Shown piece by piece: positions 1-9,944 of a stretch of 64,000 bases of DNA. This DNA comes from Leptodactylus fallax. Lineage: Eukaryota; Chordata; Amphibia; Anura; Leptodactylidae. Position numbers and translations under genes: made by a program. The notes beneath the pieces are model-generated. The model was not told the DNA's origin. It ran no database searches and was given only the letters and a program-made list of their open reading frames with translations. Numbering within the stretch: position 1 is the first letter of the stretch; the number at the start of each line of letters is the position of its first letter. Where the stretch lies: NCBI GenBank assembly GCA_947044405.1, contig CAMRHE010000645.1, forward strand, positions 124,001-188,000, read 5' to 3'.

Positions 1-425
1 TGGAGCATTTTATACTGTGTTGGGCCACTGTGGAGCATTAAACTATGGGGTTGCTCTTGAGAGGATATTATACTGTGTTCAGCCCCTGTGGAGCATTATA
101 CTGTGTGTGTGTGTGTGGGGGGGGGGGGAGGGTTTGGGAAGTATATTATACTGTGTGGGGCCACTGTGAAGCATTACAGTGTGGGGGGCTCAGGGGAGTA
201 TTTTATATCATGTGGGGCTGCTGTGGAGTATTATATTGTGGGGGGACCACAGTGGAGTCTTATACTATGAGGGAGGGCTCTTGGGAGCATTTTATACTGT
301 TTGGAGTCACTGTGGAACATTATATACCATGTTAAGCATTATACTGTGGGGGAAGCTTCATACTGTGTGGGAAGTATTGGGAATTATATATAACGTGTGG
401 GGGCCGCAGGACAGGAAACTGTAAG
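1..425 (+). repeat. Degenerate 28-30 bp minisatellite, array 1
   Basis: Imperfect tandem copies of a unit of about 28-30 bp that reads roughly 'GTGGAGCATTATACTGTG' followed by 'TGGGGCCACT'. Copies drift in length and sequence, with a G-run at about 118-128. The array continues off the left edge of the window. The same family recurs at 1365-1597, 1865-2135, 3415-3575, 22645-22990 and 24430-24750, in either orientation. Short open frames here are by-products of the repeat. Confidence 0.85.
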
Positions 426-1005
426 ATACATTGGGGAGGAGGTGGGCCCACAAGTTTTGCCCCCAAATTTCTAAGGGCAACCTTGTATGCCACGTCTTCA
501 CTAGAATCTTGGACTGCTCCATGACTGTGTCATTCCCTATACATTGCTTGAGGCTGTCTGTAGGCAAATCTGGCAAATCAAGTCTGACTCCAATGCATTT
601 ACAGTCTGATTTACATATCTAAAAGACAGTTATCTCTGCATTGCTTCATTGGTTTGTGGCTACAAAAAATACTATTATTGGTTTGGGAGGCATTTCTGAT
701 CTGACACACTTCTGCTGGAGTCATGGTTGTTCTCCAGCCCTCCATGGTGGAGGCTATTAATTCCGGTCCTTGGGGTACACTAGGGAAAGTGAAACAGAGA
801 GGCAGGGTGCAGTGGGCTGTACTCTGTCCTCCAGTTAAGGTGGTGAAGTAGGCAGGGGCCCGCAGCCAGCTAGAAATTGCCGGGTCCCCGCATCACTATG
901 AAAGCGGTTCGTGAAAGCCTGGTTCCCTGACCACTACACATCTCGTTAATAGAAAGGGGCCCGGCGTGTGATGTCTGTGCTGCCAGGCCCTTTTTCCATA
1001 GTAGC
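426..1005. other. Unassigned spacer
   Basis: About 580 bp with no tandem structure, no terminal inverted repeat and no reading frame with recognisable protein features. A short frame on the minus strand crosses the edge of the minisatellite and has no domain signature. Confidence 0.5.
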
Positions 1006-1340
1006 CTACTCAGGAGAGGTGATTAAAAATAACAAATTCTTATATTCACCTTTCCTGGGCTTCCGATGGTTCCCAGCATCCTCTTCTGCCTTCCAAACCA
1101 ACAGTGACTTCTGGGGCTCGTGGCAGAAGAGGACCGAAGAGGATACTGGAGAGAACCAGGTGGAGCAAGGATGCCCAGGAGAGATGAGGCAAAGGTGAGT
1201 ATTTTCCATCATCTCCCCTACTCCCCTTCTACTTATTATACTCTGGGGTCTGAGGATACCCCAGAGTATAATAATAGCACCAAAACAAACTGGAGGCCCG
1301 AACCTCATGAATATTCGTCGAATTTTGTAGGTTTCACCTG
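1006..1340. repeat. Foldback module with hairpin A (locus 1)
   Basis: The module contains a perfect hairpin at 1233-1274, with 17 bp arms TTATTATACTCTGGGGT and an 8 nt loop. Further out, 'TATTCACCTTTCCTGGGC' near 1042 is loosely complementary to the segment near 1165-1200, giving a second outer fold. The same hairpin occurs at 3586-3623, 22311-22348 and 22597-22634. As in those loci it lies next to the 28-31 bp minisatellite, so the two are parts of one repeat assembly. Confidence 0.7.
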
Positions 1341-1364
1341 AAGCGGCTCAAGAGGGGCTCTTGA

Positions 1365-1597
1365 GAGCATGTCATACTTTGTGGGGGCCACTGTGGAGCA
1401 TGTTATACTGTGTGGGGAGCCTATTATACTGTGAAGCATATTATACTGTATGGGAACCACTGTGAAGCATATTATACGGTATGGGGACCACTGTGGAGCA
1501 ATTTTACTGTGTGGGGGCTGCTGTGGAGCATATTATACCTTGTGGAACATTATACTAGAGGGTCCTCTGTGGATCATATTATACTATTTGGGGAGCA
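1365..1597 (+). repeat. 28-30 bp minisatellite, array 2 (left part)
   Basis: Tandem copies of the 'GGGGCCACTGTGGAGCAT' + 'TATACTGTGT' unit, in the same orientation as array 1. The array is interrupted at 1598 by a SINE and resumes at 1865, so the SINE is younger than the array. Confidence 0.8.
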
Positions 1598-1864
1598 TTA
1601 TTATTTATTTATTTGACTTACTTATATAGCACCATCATATTCCGCAGTGCTTTACAGACATTGACAGTCACTGTCCCATATAGGGCTCACAATCTATATT
1701 CCCTAGCAGTATGTCTTTGGAGTGTGGGAGGAAACCGGAGGAAACCCATGCAAACACGGGGAGAACATACAAACTCCTTGCAGATGTTGTCCTTGGCAGG
1801 ATTCGAACCCAGGACTCCAGCGCTGCAAGGCTGCAGTGCTAACCACTGAGCCACCGTGCTGCCC
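1598..1864 (-). mobile_element. tRNA-derived SINE (full copy)
   Basis: Read on the minus strand, the element starts GGGCAGCACGGTGGCTCAG and carries an RNA polymerase III A box (complement of 1837-1853, TGGCTCAGTGGTTAGCA) and B box (complement of 1799-1810, GGGTTCGAATCC). It ends in a 3' tail of ATAAATAAATAA type. A unique body of about 150 bp lies between. It is non-coding and would depend on a LINE for mobility. The insertion lies inside the minisatellite, and TTATTA-like sequence flanks both sides, so an exact target duplication cannot be separated from the repeat. A 3'-truncated relative is at 11938-12088. Confidence 0.85.
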
Positions 1865-2135
1865 TTATTATACTGGTGGGCCTCTAGGCAGCATATTATA
1901 TTGTGGGGAGCCACTGTGGAGAATTATACTGGGGGGCCTCTTGGGACCATTTTATATTGTGTGGAGCCACTGTGGAGTGTTATACTTTGTGGGGCCACGG
2001 TGGAGCTTTATACTGTGTGGAGCGTTATACTTTGTGGGGTGTTATACTGTGTGGGGCCACTGTGGAGCATTATACTGTGTGAGGCCACTATGGAGAATTA
2101 TACTGTGTGAGGCCACTGTGGAGCAGTGGTTGTTG
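1865..2135 (+). repeat. 28-30 bp minisatellite, array 2 (right part)
   Basis: Continuation of the array cut by the SINE, with several well preserved 'GTGTGGGGCCACTGTGGAGC' copies. Confidence 0.8.
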
Positions 2136-2528
2136 TAAACAAAGAGCCAAAAAGATAGGAGATTGCAGTTTAGCAGAAACACTCATTGTGCTTTACTTAA
2201 AGAAAAGCTTAGCAGTTACATGTCCAATAATAAAGGCACAGTTCTTATCCAAATCAGTTACAGTCCACGGACTACCATGAGGTGCAGAGGTAGGGATACT
2301 CTCCAACACCCCTCTCCTGAACTATTCCTTGACTTGGACGCTCCCATGTGCCAAAACACAGGAGAAGAAAGAAGACAGGTTTAGGTGAGTACATGGAAAA
2401 AAAAAAAATTCCTGTTTTTTTTTTTTTTTTTAAATACTGTATCACTGCCTTAGTAATAGGCAGCTGTCTAATAGCTGTCCACTACTAAGGCTAGGTCTTT
2501 GTGTTCAGCCATCTGCCATTTCTATGGG
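2136..2528. other. Unassigned spacer with A and T tracts
   Basis: No gene is visible. An A-tract and a T-tract lie close together at about 2397-2433. Confidence 0.5.
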
Positions 2529-2615
2529 AACTGAGAGGCAGGGGCACACCTCTAATGAGGTGAAGTGAGGCGGCGCTATCTTTGCCAGTTAGGGGGGCGG
2601 CATTTTGACTGACCT

Positions 2616-2682
2616 AAACCAGCCCAAGACAGGCCGCTTTAAAAAACATGCTGAGCGGAACCTGTCCTGGGCTGGCTTAGAG
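2616..2682. repeat. Hairpin C (copy 1)
   Basis: Inverted arms AAACCAGCCCAAGACAGG and CCTGTCCTGGGCTGG flank an A-rich centre. This is homologous to the perfect 20 bp-arm hairpin at 21911-21982. A half-copy (GTAAACCAGCCCAGGACAGG) lies at 4078-4097, next to a T-tract of over 20 nt. Confidence 0.75.
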
Positions 2683-3414
2683 ATGTAGACAGGGGAGGAG
2701 AGAGGTAGCTCGGGGCGGCCGTGTGGAGACAGCGCTGCATCAGCACTCACCTATTGGCAGCAGTGCTGTTCCAGTGGTCCACCCTCAGACGTTCACTTGG
2801 CCTGCTCCTGGATCATCAATTACTCCACTCTCAGCCCCCGCCCATCGCGTCAGGTCACGTGACGTCGCTAGTATATGAAGCTGACGTGATCAAACCACTC
2901 CTATGATACGCAGTGTGGCTCCTGCGCGGTCTCCTTGTCCCTGCTCTCAGGAAGGATTTTAGCGCTACTGTTGGCCTGGCTACTGCTTCTTCCTGGATTT
3001 GGATTCTGTCTGTGCCCCCTGGCTGAAGTAGTTGAAGTAAGTGTTTTTATATTAATGATATATTGCTTTTAAAAATATTTATCCCCTAAATACCTGATTG
3101 ATGATCTAGGTATGGTAGGTAGGTGGGGGGGGGGGGTTTGAGGTCTGTCTGCTGAGACCCCCACTGGGCTTTAGAATTGTTTTTTTTTTCCCCCACTTGG
3201 AATTCAGCCTGGCCGCAGTCAAGCAGAATATAGGCTATCTGCGGCACTCCTATGAAAGAGAATGGGAGTGTGTGTTCATCCATCTGCCAAGCGACATGCC
3301 TATATTCAGCATGGCTGCAGGCTGAATTCCCAGTGGGGGAAAAAAAGACCCAATTTCCAGGCTCAGTGGGAGTCTCAGCAGACACCCAGTCTACAAACTT
3401 ATAAAAACATAGTG

Positions 3415-3575
3415 GCCCCTGTACTGGTATTATGCTCCATAGTGGTACCTGCACTTGTATTATGCTCTATAGTGGCCCCTGCATAGTGTATTATGCTCCA
3501 CAGTGGCCCCTGCACACGGTATTATGCCCCATAGTGGCCCCTGCACACAGTATTATGCCCCATAGTGACCCACCC
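3415..3575 (-). repeat. 30 bp minisatellite, array 3
   Basis: About five copies of an approximately 30 bp unit (ATAGTGGCCCCTGCAC + ACGGTATTATGCCC), in reverse orientation relative to array 1. The array abuts hairpin A. Confidence 0.8.
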
Positions 3576-3585
3576 ATGAACTATT

Positions 3586-3623
3586 ATTATACTCTGGGGT
3601 CTTTTCAGACCCCAGAGTATAAT
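3586..3623. repeat. Hairpin A (copy 1a), perfect 17 bp stem
   Basis: Arms ATTATACTCTGGGGTCT (3586-3602) and its exact complement (3607-3623) are separated by a TTTC tetraloop. A decayed partner, GGGTCT-GAAA-AGACCC, lies near 3723-3740 and bounds the other side of the module. Confidence 0.9.
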
Positions 3624-3883
3624 GAACGGAGACCCAGGGGAGGCGACAAACATAAAAACCAGTGCTACTTACCTATCCTGGACAACGGTGCACTCCTTGC
3701 AGCTTTTGGCCCTGTTTAATTGGGGTCTGAAAAGACCCTGGAGTATAATAATAGTAGTATTTGAGGCCCGCGGCCTCACTTACCGATGCCCGCGGGTGCT
3801 CACAGCGGCATCCACTTCCCTTTCTGCATCCCATAGCAGAAGGGGAAGCGGAGGCGGCCACGAGCAGACGTGGGGTAGGTAAA

Positions 3884-3934
3884 TAAATAGGCCGTTACCT
3901 GCTGGGGATACTCCAGCAGGTTATGGCCTATTTA
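3884..3934. repeat. Hairpin B (copy 1)
   Basis: Arms TAAATAGGCCGTTACCTGCTGG and the near-complement ending in GGCCTATTTA surround a short loop. The homologous, more diverged hairpin is at 22129-22178. Confidence 0.8.
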
Positions 3935-4035
3935 TATATAAGAAAAAAGTTATACTCACCTGCGATGCCTTGATGCAGCCGCCGCTGCCTCCTCTTCTTG
4001 TCCGCGACGTCTGTGTCTCAGCGTAGGAGGCACGA

Positions 4036-4043
4036 TGACGTCA
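4036..4043. promoter_or_regulatory. CRE-type palindrome TGACGTCA in composite 1
   Basis: A full consensus cAMP-response-element octamer lies in a GC-rich segment shared with composite 2, where it is also intact at 22018-22025. Binding by CREB/ATF factors is inferred from the motif only. Confidence 0.4.
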
Positions 4044-4250
4044 TTGTATCGCCGGGTGCGCTGAGATGCGACGTCTCGTAAACCAGCCCAGGACAGGCCC
4101 CGCTCAGCTTTGTTTTTTTTTTTTTTTTTTTTTTTTGTTTACATTGAATAGTAAAAATGCCGCCCCCAGACAGTGACGGACAGAGCCGCCTCATTAGCGG
4201 TGCGCCCCTGCCTCAGGCAGCAAAGAGGCTAGGTTCACCCCTGCTGAGAG

Positions 4251-6715
4251 GAGTAGAACTTTAGACAGTACAATCAGAGGTGATAGTCATTTCAGTCAGC
4301 ACCTGACACTCAGGAGTGATGGTTAAATAGTGGGGCAGCTGCAGGCTGGTAATGACAAGCTGGGAAACAACAAAAAACATGGAACTTCCCATGCTAATAG
4401 TACTAGCCTGCGGCTGCTGGTTGTTTCTGGATAGTTTTTAAAGAAATGGGGGATGCACCATTGATCTTTTCAATTCAGAACAAATCAGAACAAAAATAGA
4501 AACAAGAAAGTGTCTTTGTTCTCATGTGACTGACTATAAGCTTCAGTGACCTGAAGTTTCTCTTCTAGTGCACAGAATCTCCTGAGATGATCCCCAATTT
4601 TTAAGGTCCCCTGTACAAGAAAATGAAGGCAGGGATTTCTAAAATTACATTGTGACCGGGGTTACTAATGGTCAATGTTTGCTAGTAATTCTGATCAAAT
4701 ATGATAGGCTAAATAAGCCAATGCTGGTTGCTGTCATGGGTCATGGGTTCTGCATTCACAACAGATGCTGTACAGTAATTTATTTGAAATGATGGGCTCT
4801 CCCAGCCATGCTAGGAGATCACAGCACCACTACATCTGTACCAGAACCTTAGGTAGGGCCATTCTGTTTATAAGCTGAGCCAGCTTCTGTGTCAGTTGGA
4901 GATCGTCCTCTTACAGGCCAACATAAAGAATATCAGCGAACAATACAAACCATGGCTGTTCATAGGAAACAATGGATATTAATAACAAATGCATTAAACA
5001 GATGTTATTAACCACTTTTGAGGGTACTGTTTACTGTCTTTCTATGTGTTTCATCAATAAAATAAAAATTGATCTCTCTCATATATATCTGGCTATTTAT
5101 TTATCTATTTCTGTCTGAAAAGCTGTAATTTTACTATGGTGACTTCATCTTGTTTTGCTGTTTTTTTTTTTTTTACTCTGCATTGTGCCTGTGAAGTAAA
5201 ATTGGCTGTAATATTATAATGTCTCTGTCTACCACAGTATTGGCAGTGCCAAGGTAAAAGCAACTCTCAGGTTTCCTGTGATTGTTGCTTATCCAGTTCT
5301 CTTTGGGGGTCTGTTTCCATCTTCAGGTTTTCTGATGCAAAAACCGAGTATGGATCATAAAGGTAGGGAACCTATAAAAGGACATATGGTACTCCTTCTC
5401 TTTTTTTTAATCCACTCCTGGTTTTAGACTTAAAAACTGCATCACAAAACCTGAACGTGTAAACCTTGCCTCAATACTGAGGTATCTCATGTTCGGGCTC
5501 TAGACAAATGATTCATACAACCCCAGCTGAGACTGGAGGCTTTCATCCCTGCTTGTCAAATGTTATTACAGTTGCACATAGTTAACTAGCTGCTCAGCAT
5601 GCCCTGCCAGAACGCACTATGCACATAGTGGGAACACTTCAGTCCATCTATGCACAAAGCAGATGGTTGACAGGCTGTCAATAATAGCCGCTCTGTGCTT
5701 TGTTGATAATCACAAATATCATTGTGGAATAACTGACCTATTGGAATTGTTCAATGTACTGAAAGAAACTCACAGACCTTATATAACACAATGATTTAAT
5801 GATACATATCTAAAGGAGTTTTCTAAGAATTAATCAGATTGGATAGAGTCCATCCTGCCGATCATCTGTTTAAAAGAGATCACTGAACTCAGATGCTGCT
5901 CCATACACCTCACTGTATAGACTTAGATAGGTATTACAACTTTGTCCCATTCAGGTGAATGGAAAAAGGTGGCAATATCCTACACAACTTCTCCAAAATG
6001 TACATCATGGAAGTGTATGAAGCAATGTAAAAATGAAGAGACCACAGTGGATGCGTATGTCCTGAGATTCCATCAAACAGATGTTTCATGGGAGAGCCAA
6101 GAGTCAGACTCTGACTTTAAAGGCCTGTCCTAAGGCTATGCCATCAATATTGTAATCCTCTATAAAGGGTAGCTCCAACCAAAATACAGATCTTCATTGA
6201 TACTTTATTTTGCCACTGGTTTACTCATGAAGATATTATTCTTCATAGTTTAATATTTAATATTGTTTATGATTTTCTAATCTTGTAGAAACCACTAAGT
6301 GGTTGCCAGAGTGCCACTTCTAACTGCTATTATCCATGAGAGCAAGCTCCCCGAGACTTCTTGAAGCAGGCGAGCCCCAGCTTAACCTGGCATGGCACAG
6401 TACACTCATTGTACTTCATACAGATACTCATCATACGGCATCTCAACTACCAGTGTGTGTGTCAGTATACTGCACTGTGTAGATTAGTTAAGAAACACAG
6501 TTCATTATATACCCAGTTGCTGCTGCTGTGTGGACACATAACCCCGACTCACAGAGCTAGAAGGGCCCTAGTTCAAAGCAAGAGCCAGGCAGCAGGCTAC
6601 TGGCAAGACCCCAGGATAGAAATAATCAGAGGTAAGGACTAGGCAACAAGCTACTACTGGAAAGTAGATTTATGTTGGAGACATTTTATGAATTTGGAAG
6701 AGTGTTAGTTAATAA
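4251..6715. other. Unassigned AT-rich intergenic DNA
   Basis: About 2.5 kb with no tandem array, no convincing terminal inverted repeat and no frame over about 95 codons with protein character. T-tracts occur near 5160 and 5400. It may hold decayed repeats that I cannot recognise by eye. Confidence 0.5.
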
Positions 6716-6891
6716 CAGGGTGGGCCATAAGTATGGATACACCCAGATAAAATGGAAGTGGTTGCTGATATCACCTTACCGTTTGTGGCATATTAGTACA
6801 TGGAGGGGGGAAAAGACATCATCAAACACATGGAGAATTGCACAAGAAAAACAATGGTATCTGGGTGTATCCATACTTATGGCCCACCCTG
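6716..6891. mobile_element. Mariner-type MITE
   Basis: This 176 bp element has terminal inverted repeats of about 31 bp: CAGGGTGGGCCATAAGTATG at the left and its complement at the right, extending inward through 'GATACACCCAGATA'. A TA dinucleotide follows the right end. No coding sequence is present. The GGGTGGGCCATAAGTATGG end is typical of mariner-like elements, and mobility would need a transposase in trans. Confidence 0.75.
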
Positions 6892-7952
6892 TATACATGT
6901 AGCTTTATAGTGGGACCCCAGTCCGACACTGCCTGTGAAATTGTCACAGTCCCATAATACTGACATCACTGAGCAGTTGCCCTGCCTCGTATTACTATTA
7001 CCACTGAGAGGGTAGTAACAGTCACGATCTAACTGAGTTCTCATAGTCTGCCTCTAAATACTATGACTTATAATACCATTATCACTGAATAATAACATAA
7101 TTTTGTTTAGAAGGCTATTCCCATCTTGGAGATTTATGTCATATCTCTAGGAGTCCTTCATCCCCATGTTGCCTGGTGAGCAGGCTGCTTGCCAACGCAC
7201 ACAGGCTGAGACTAAATGAAGTATTAATGAATGCATGTAGCTTTACCTGTTCACTTCTCTGAGAGTTAGATGAGCAAGCATTCAGCGGTTTCCCTGGCTC
7301 CTATAGATGTGCCTGAAGAGAGTTGTCTGCACGTGTAGGCACCTCTTCCTACTTAGTACTTGTTCAGAGTAGGACTTACATCTATCAGACACTTGTGGAA
7401 TATTCGGAATTTGCCATAAATGTCTAATATGGACTAACCCTTTAATAAATGTATGCATCTGTACTCAGGGCCGTTTTTAGACAAAGTGTAGCCCTGGGCA
7501 AAATTAAAAGCAGGTGGCCCCCAAATGCTGATATACAACCTCCAAAGGCAACCCCTTTAATGATGCCTACTTTCTTCCCCCAAAATAACCCCCATTTTCC
7601 CACATACAATTCATAAGACCACCTTTGTACCGCCTAATAGATTATTGCACCCACTCATCAGTTGTTATATCGCATCCTTATAAATAATAGTCCCTGCTTA
7701 TAAATAATAACAATTACATAACACTGAGACATGAGAATATAAAGCTGACAGTGGGTAATGCTGTGCTCAAGCTCTTCTTTAAACATTGAGTAACCTCTCA
7801 AGTAACAACATGCTGGCCTCATATGAACATATAAAACAAGCGAAAAAAAAAAAAATAGCCAAAATCACTTGATACACCAAGAACAGACAATATATCAAAA
7901 ATATTTCAAACTTTATTGATTTAAAAAAAAAAAATAAAAAATTATATATGTA
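6892..7952. other. Spacer with hAT-like end and TTATAAATAATAG fragments
   Basis: GTCCGACACTG at about 6922-6932 is the complement of the CAGTGTCG(G)AC-type end seen at 24185, so it is probably the right end of a decayed hAT-like element. 7675-7710 has two or three units of the TTATAAATAATAG minisatellite that expands at 23680-24185. No gene is visible. Confidence 0.5.
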
Positions 7953-8127
7953 CAAAGTTGAAACCAGAAGTTTACATACACTATATAAACAGACACATAT
8001 GCATGTTTTTCTCATTATCTGACATGAAATCAAAATAAACCTTTCCCGTTTCACAGTTGAGATGGTGTTCTCAGGCTTGCAAGTTTCTCCTTTTTTTCCT
8101 CCATATGTAACAATGGTCATTATGACC

Positions 8128-8595
8128 AAGACTGAGAACACCATCCCAACTGTGAAACACGGGGGGTGGCAGCATCATGTTGTGGGGTTGTTTTGCTGCA
8201 GGAGGGCCTGGTGCACTTCACAAAATAGATGGCATCATGAGGAAAGAACACTAAGTAGCAATACTGAAGCAACATCTCAAGACATCAGCCAGGAAGTTAA
8301 AGCTTGGGCACAAATGAGACTTCCAAATGGACAATGACCTGAAGCATACTGCCAAACTGGTTACAAAGTGGCTTAAGGATAACAAAGTCAATGTTTTGGA
8401 GTGGTCATCACAAAACCTTGATCTCAATCCTATTGAAAATTTATAGGCAAAGCTGAAAAGGCAGGTGCGAGCAAGACGGCCTACATACATGGCTCAGTTA
8501 CACCAGTTCTGTTAGGAGGAATGGACCCAAATTCCTACCAACTATTGTCAGAAGCTTGTGGAAGGATATCCAAAAGTTTGACCCAAGTCATACAG
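8128..8595 (+). pseudogene. Tc1 transposase, C-terminal half (dead)
   Basis: Conceptual translation across several frames gives the Tc1 C-terminal signature: a [12 protein letters not shown] segment, then a [15 protein letters not shown] stretch carrying the second catalytic aspartate, then an LNPIENL-like stretch with the catalytic glutamate. Frameshifts and stop codons interrupt it, including TAG where the family has Trp after PIENL. The N-terminal paired-like DNA-binding domain and the first catalytic aspartate are absent. Part of the missing N-terminal side (GETCKPENTI) survives in inverted orientation on the minus strand at 8062-8110. It cannot encode an active transposase. Confidence 0.85.
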
Positions 8596-8600
8596 TTTAA

Positions 8601-9214
8601 AGAGGACCTTTCACGTCCTCATGTATATGCTGTTTTACATACTGCTAGAAAGATGACAGCGCGCTGAATTCAGCACACTGCTGGCTTTACCGGTATGTGC
8701 CCCGGGGCTGGAGATATCGGCGGTCGTAGTTTCACGGTTCACCGTCAGAAGGGCATTTTTGACAGTCTAGCTGCGCTGTGAGGAACGCCCTCCCTGACAG
8801 TATTCCTTCATAGCACTGCACTGGGGGAGGCGTTCCTCATAGCTCAGCGTCATCACTGGGCTGTAAGGAACACCCCCTCTCTCTGTTCTCGTCCATAGCA
8901 CTGTACTGGGGGGGCTGGGGTGTTCCTCACAGCTCAGCATCATCACTGGCGGTAAGGAATGCCCCCTCTCTCCGTACTCCTACATAGAGCTGTACTGTCA
9001 GCGATGACGCTGAGCTGTGAGGAACGCCCCCCAGTACAAGTCTTCCTCACAGCTAGACTGTCAGGAACGCCCTTCTGACGGTGAAACTACGACCCCGATA
9101 TCTCCAGCCCCGGGGCACATACCGAGAAAGCCGAAAGTGCACTGAATTCAGCGCACTGTCGACTTTCTAGTGGTATGTAAAACAGCATATACATGAAGAT
9201 GTGTAAGGTCCTCT
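8601..9214. mobile_element. TTAA-flanked foldback MITE
   Basis: The 614 bp element is bounded by TTAA at 8597-8600 and 9215-9218. Inverted ends AGAGGACCTTTCACGTCC and ...AAGGTCCTCT extend inward through the blocks 'ATGTATATGCTGTTTTACATAC' and 'CCCCGGGGCTGGAGATATCG', so much of the element is one large stem. The middle (8770-9060) holds diverged repeats of a 'GCTGTGAGGAACGCCC' motif. TTAA target use is characteristic of piggyBac and Kolobok superfamilies. An end fragment of the same family is at about 19422-19462. Confidence 0.8.
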
Positions 9215-9443
9215 TTAAGGGCAATGGTACCAAATACTAGTGAAATGTATGTAAACTTTTGACTTTGCAGAAAAGTAATAAAAATGCCGTAAAAAATTCT
9301 CTCTCTCATTATTCTGGCATTTGGCAAATGCTAATCCTAACTGACCTAAAACGGGAAAGGTTTATTCTGATTTCATGTCAGATATTGAGAAAAACATGCA
9401 TATGTGTCTTTTTATATAGTGTATGTAAACTTCTGGTTTCAAC

Positions 9444-9446
<3 letters not shown>

Positions 9447-9487
<41 letters not shown>
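9447..9487. repeat. (TA)n microsatellite
   Basis: About 20 TA repeats directly abut the right end of the Tc1 element, which targets TA. Confidence 0.95.
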
Positions 9488-9489
<2 letters not shown>

Positions 9490-9629
9490 ATAGACAGTAT
9501 ACAAGGTGTCAAGTTACTCACAAACAATTACAGTTTAAACGGCTAGACCCATAGCCTGCATAAATAAATACAAAAAATGTAAAAATGCATGTGCATATAT
9601 ATGTATAGATTATGATGTTAATCTGGTTT

Positions 9630-9778
9630 CCCTTAGTCCCAACAGCAGCACAATATTGGGGTATTTCTGCCCCTGTGTTCTGGTAGGACAGAATGGAATT
9701 TTTAATGAACAACAAATAGTTAACCGTAACCCCTCCCCCTCCTCAATATAAGGAAGGAAGTACCAACCCCCCAGCGTG
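9630..9778. repeat. DIRS 1 inverted terminal repeat, 3' end
   Basis: The complement matches 18636-18797 across blocks such as GCAGCACAATATTGGGGTAT and AGTTAACCGTAACCCCTCCC, with small indels. The outermost ~20 nt differ between the two ends (TCCCTTAGTCCCAACAG here, TCCCTAACATCCCACAG at the other end), as expected when each extremity is separately copied into the internal complementary region. Confidence 0.85.
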
Positions 9779-9816
9779 TAATTATAAAGACAAATACATA
9801 ACACATAGGGAGGGAG

Positions 9817-9903
9817 CCTTGTGCTGCTGTTGGGACTAAGGCAAAACAGATCAACATTATAATCTATACTTCCCTAACGTCCCACAGCAGCGCAATATTG
9901 GGG
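9817..9903. repeat. DIRS 1 internal complementary region
   Basis: The first part (CTTGTGCTGCTGTTGGGACT, from 9818) is the complement of the left extremity near 9631-9654. The second part (9868-9903, TACTTCCCTAACGTCCCACA onward) is complementary to the right extremity near 18765-18797. In DIRS-1 this region templates joining of the two ends into a circle. Confidence 0.8.
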
Positions 9904-9944
9904 ATCTAGCAAGCAGAACCCTAGGGAGGGCCCTCTTGAAGAAT

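Larger units (their letters stand above)
2529..4250 (-). mobile_element. hAT-like composite element 1 (non-autonomous)
   Basis: The left arm at 2529-2615 (GAGGCAGGGGCACACC...) is an inverted match to the right arm at about 4130-4222 (...GGTGCGCCCCTGCCTC), including the inner 'GGGGGCGGCATTTT' block on both sides. The right side continues outward to 'GGTTCACCCCTG' near 4250, and the matching left extremity is not preserved. Inside lie hairpin C (2616-2682, with a half-copy at 4078-4097), minisatellite (3415-3575), hairpin A (3586-3623) and hairpin B (3884-3934). The same modules occur in reverse order at 21911-22990. There is no transposase. The hAT assignment comes from the CAGGGG-type ends and is tentative. 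Confidence 0.6.
7953..9446 (+). mobile_element. Decayed Tc1-like transposon, rearranged
   Basis: Long terminal inverted repeats are present: GTTGAAACCAGAAGTTTACA at the left (from 7957) and the complement TGTAAACTTCTGGTTTCAAC at the right (9424-9443). These match the Tc1 family that includes Sleeping Beauty-like ends. The 5' half of the transposase is gone. The element is interrupted at 8601-9214 by a TTAA-flanked foldback element, so about 880 bp of Tc1 sequence remains. An inverted duplication within the coding part (8052-8073 against 8130-8151) marks an internal rearrangement. A TA microsatellite abuts the right end. Confidence 0.85.

Noticed and set aside
1799..1853. Possible tRNA gene (A box and B box present)
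   Set aside because: The boxes belong to the tRNA-derived head of a SINE. The cloverleaf is degraded and the sequence continues into the SINE body.
3086..3454. 122-codon minus-strand frame
   Set aside because: Low-complexity, spans part of the minisatellite and has no recognisable domain.
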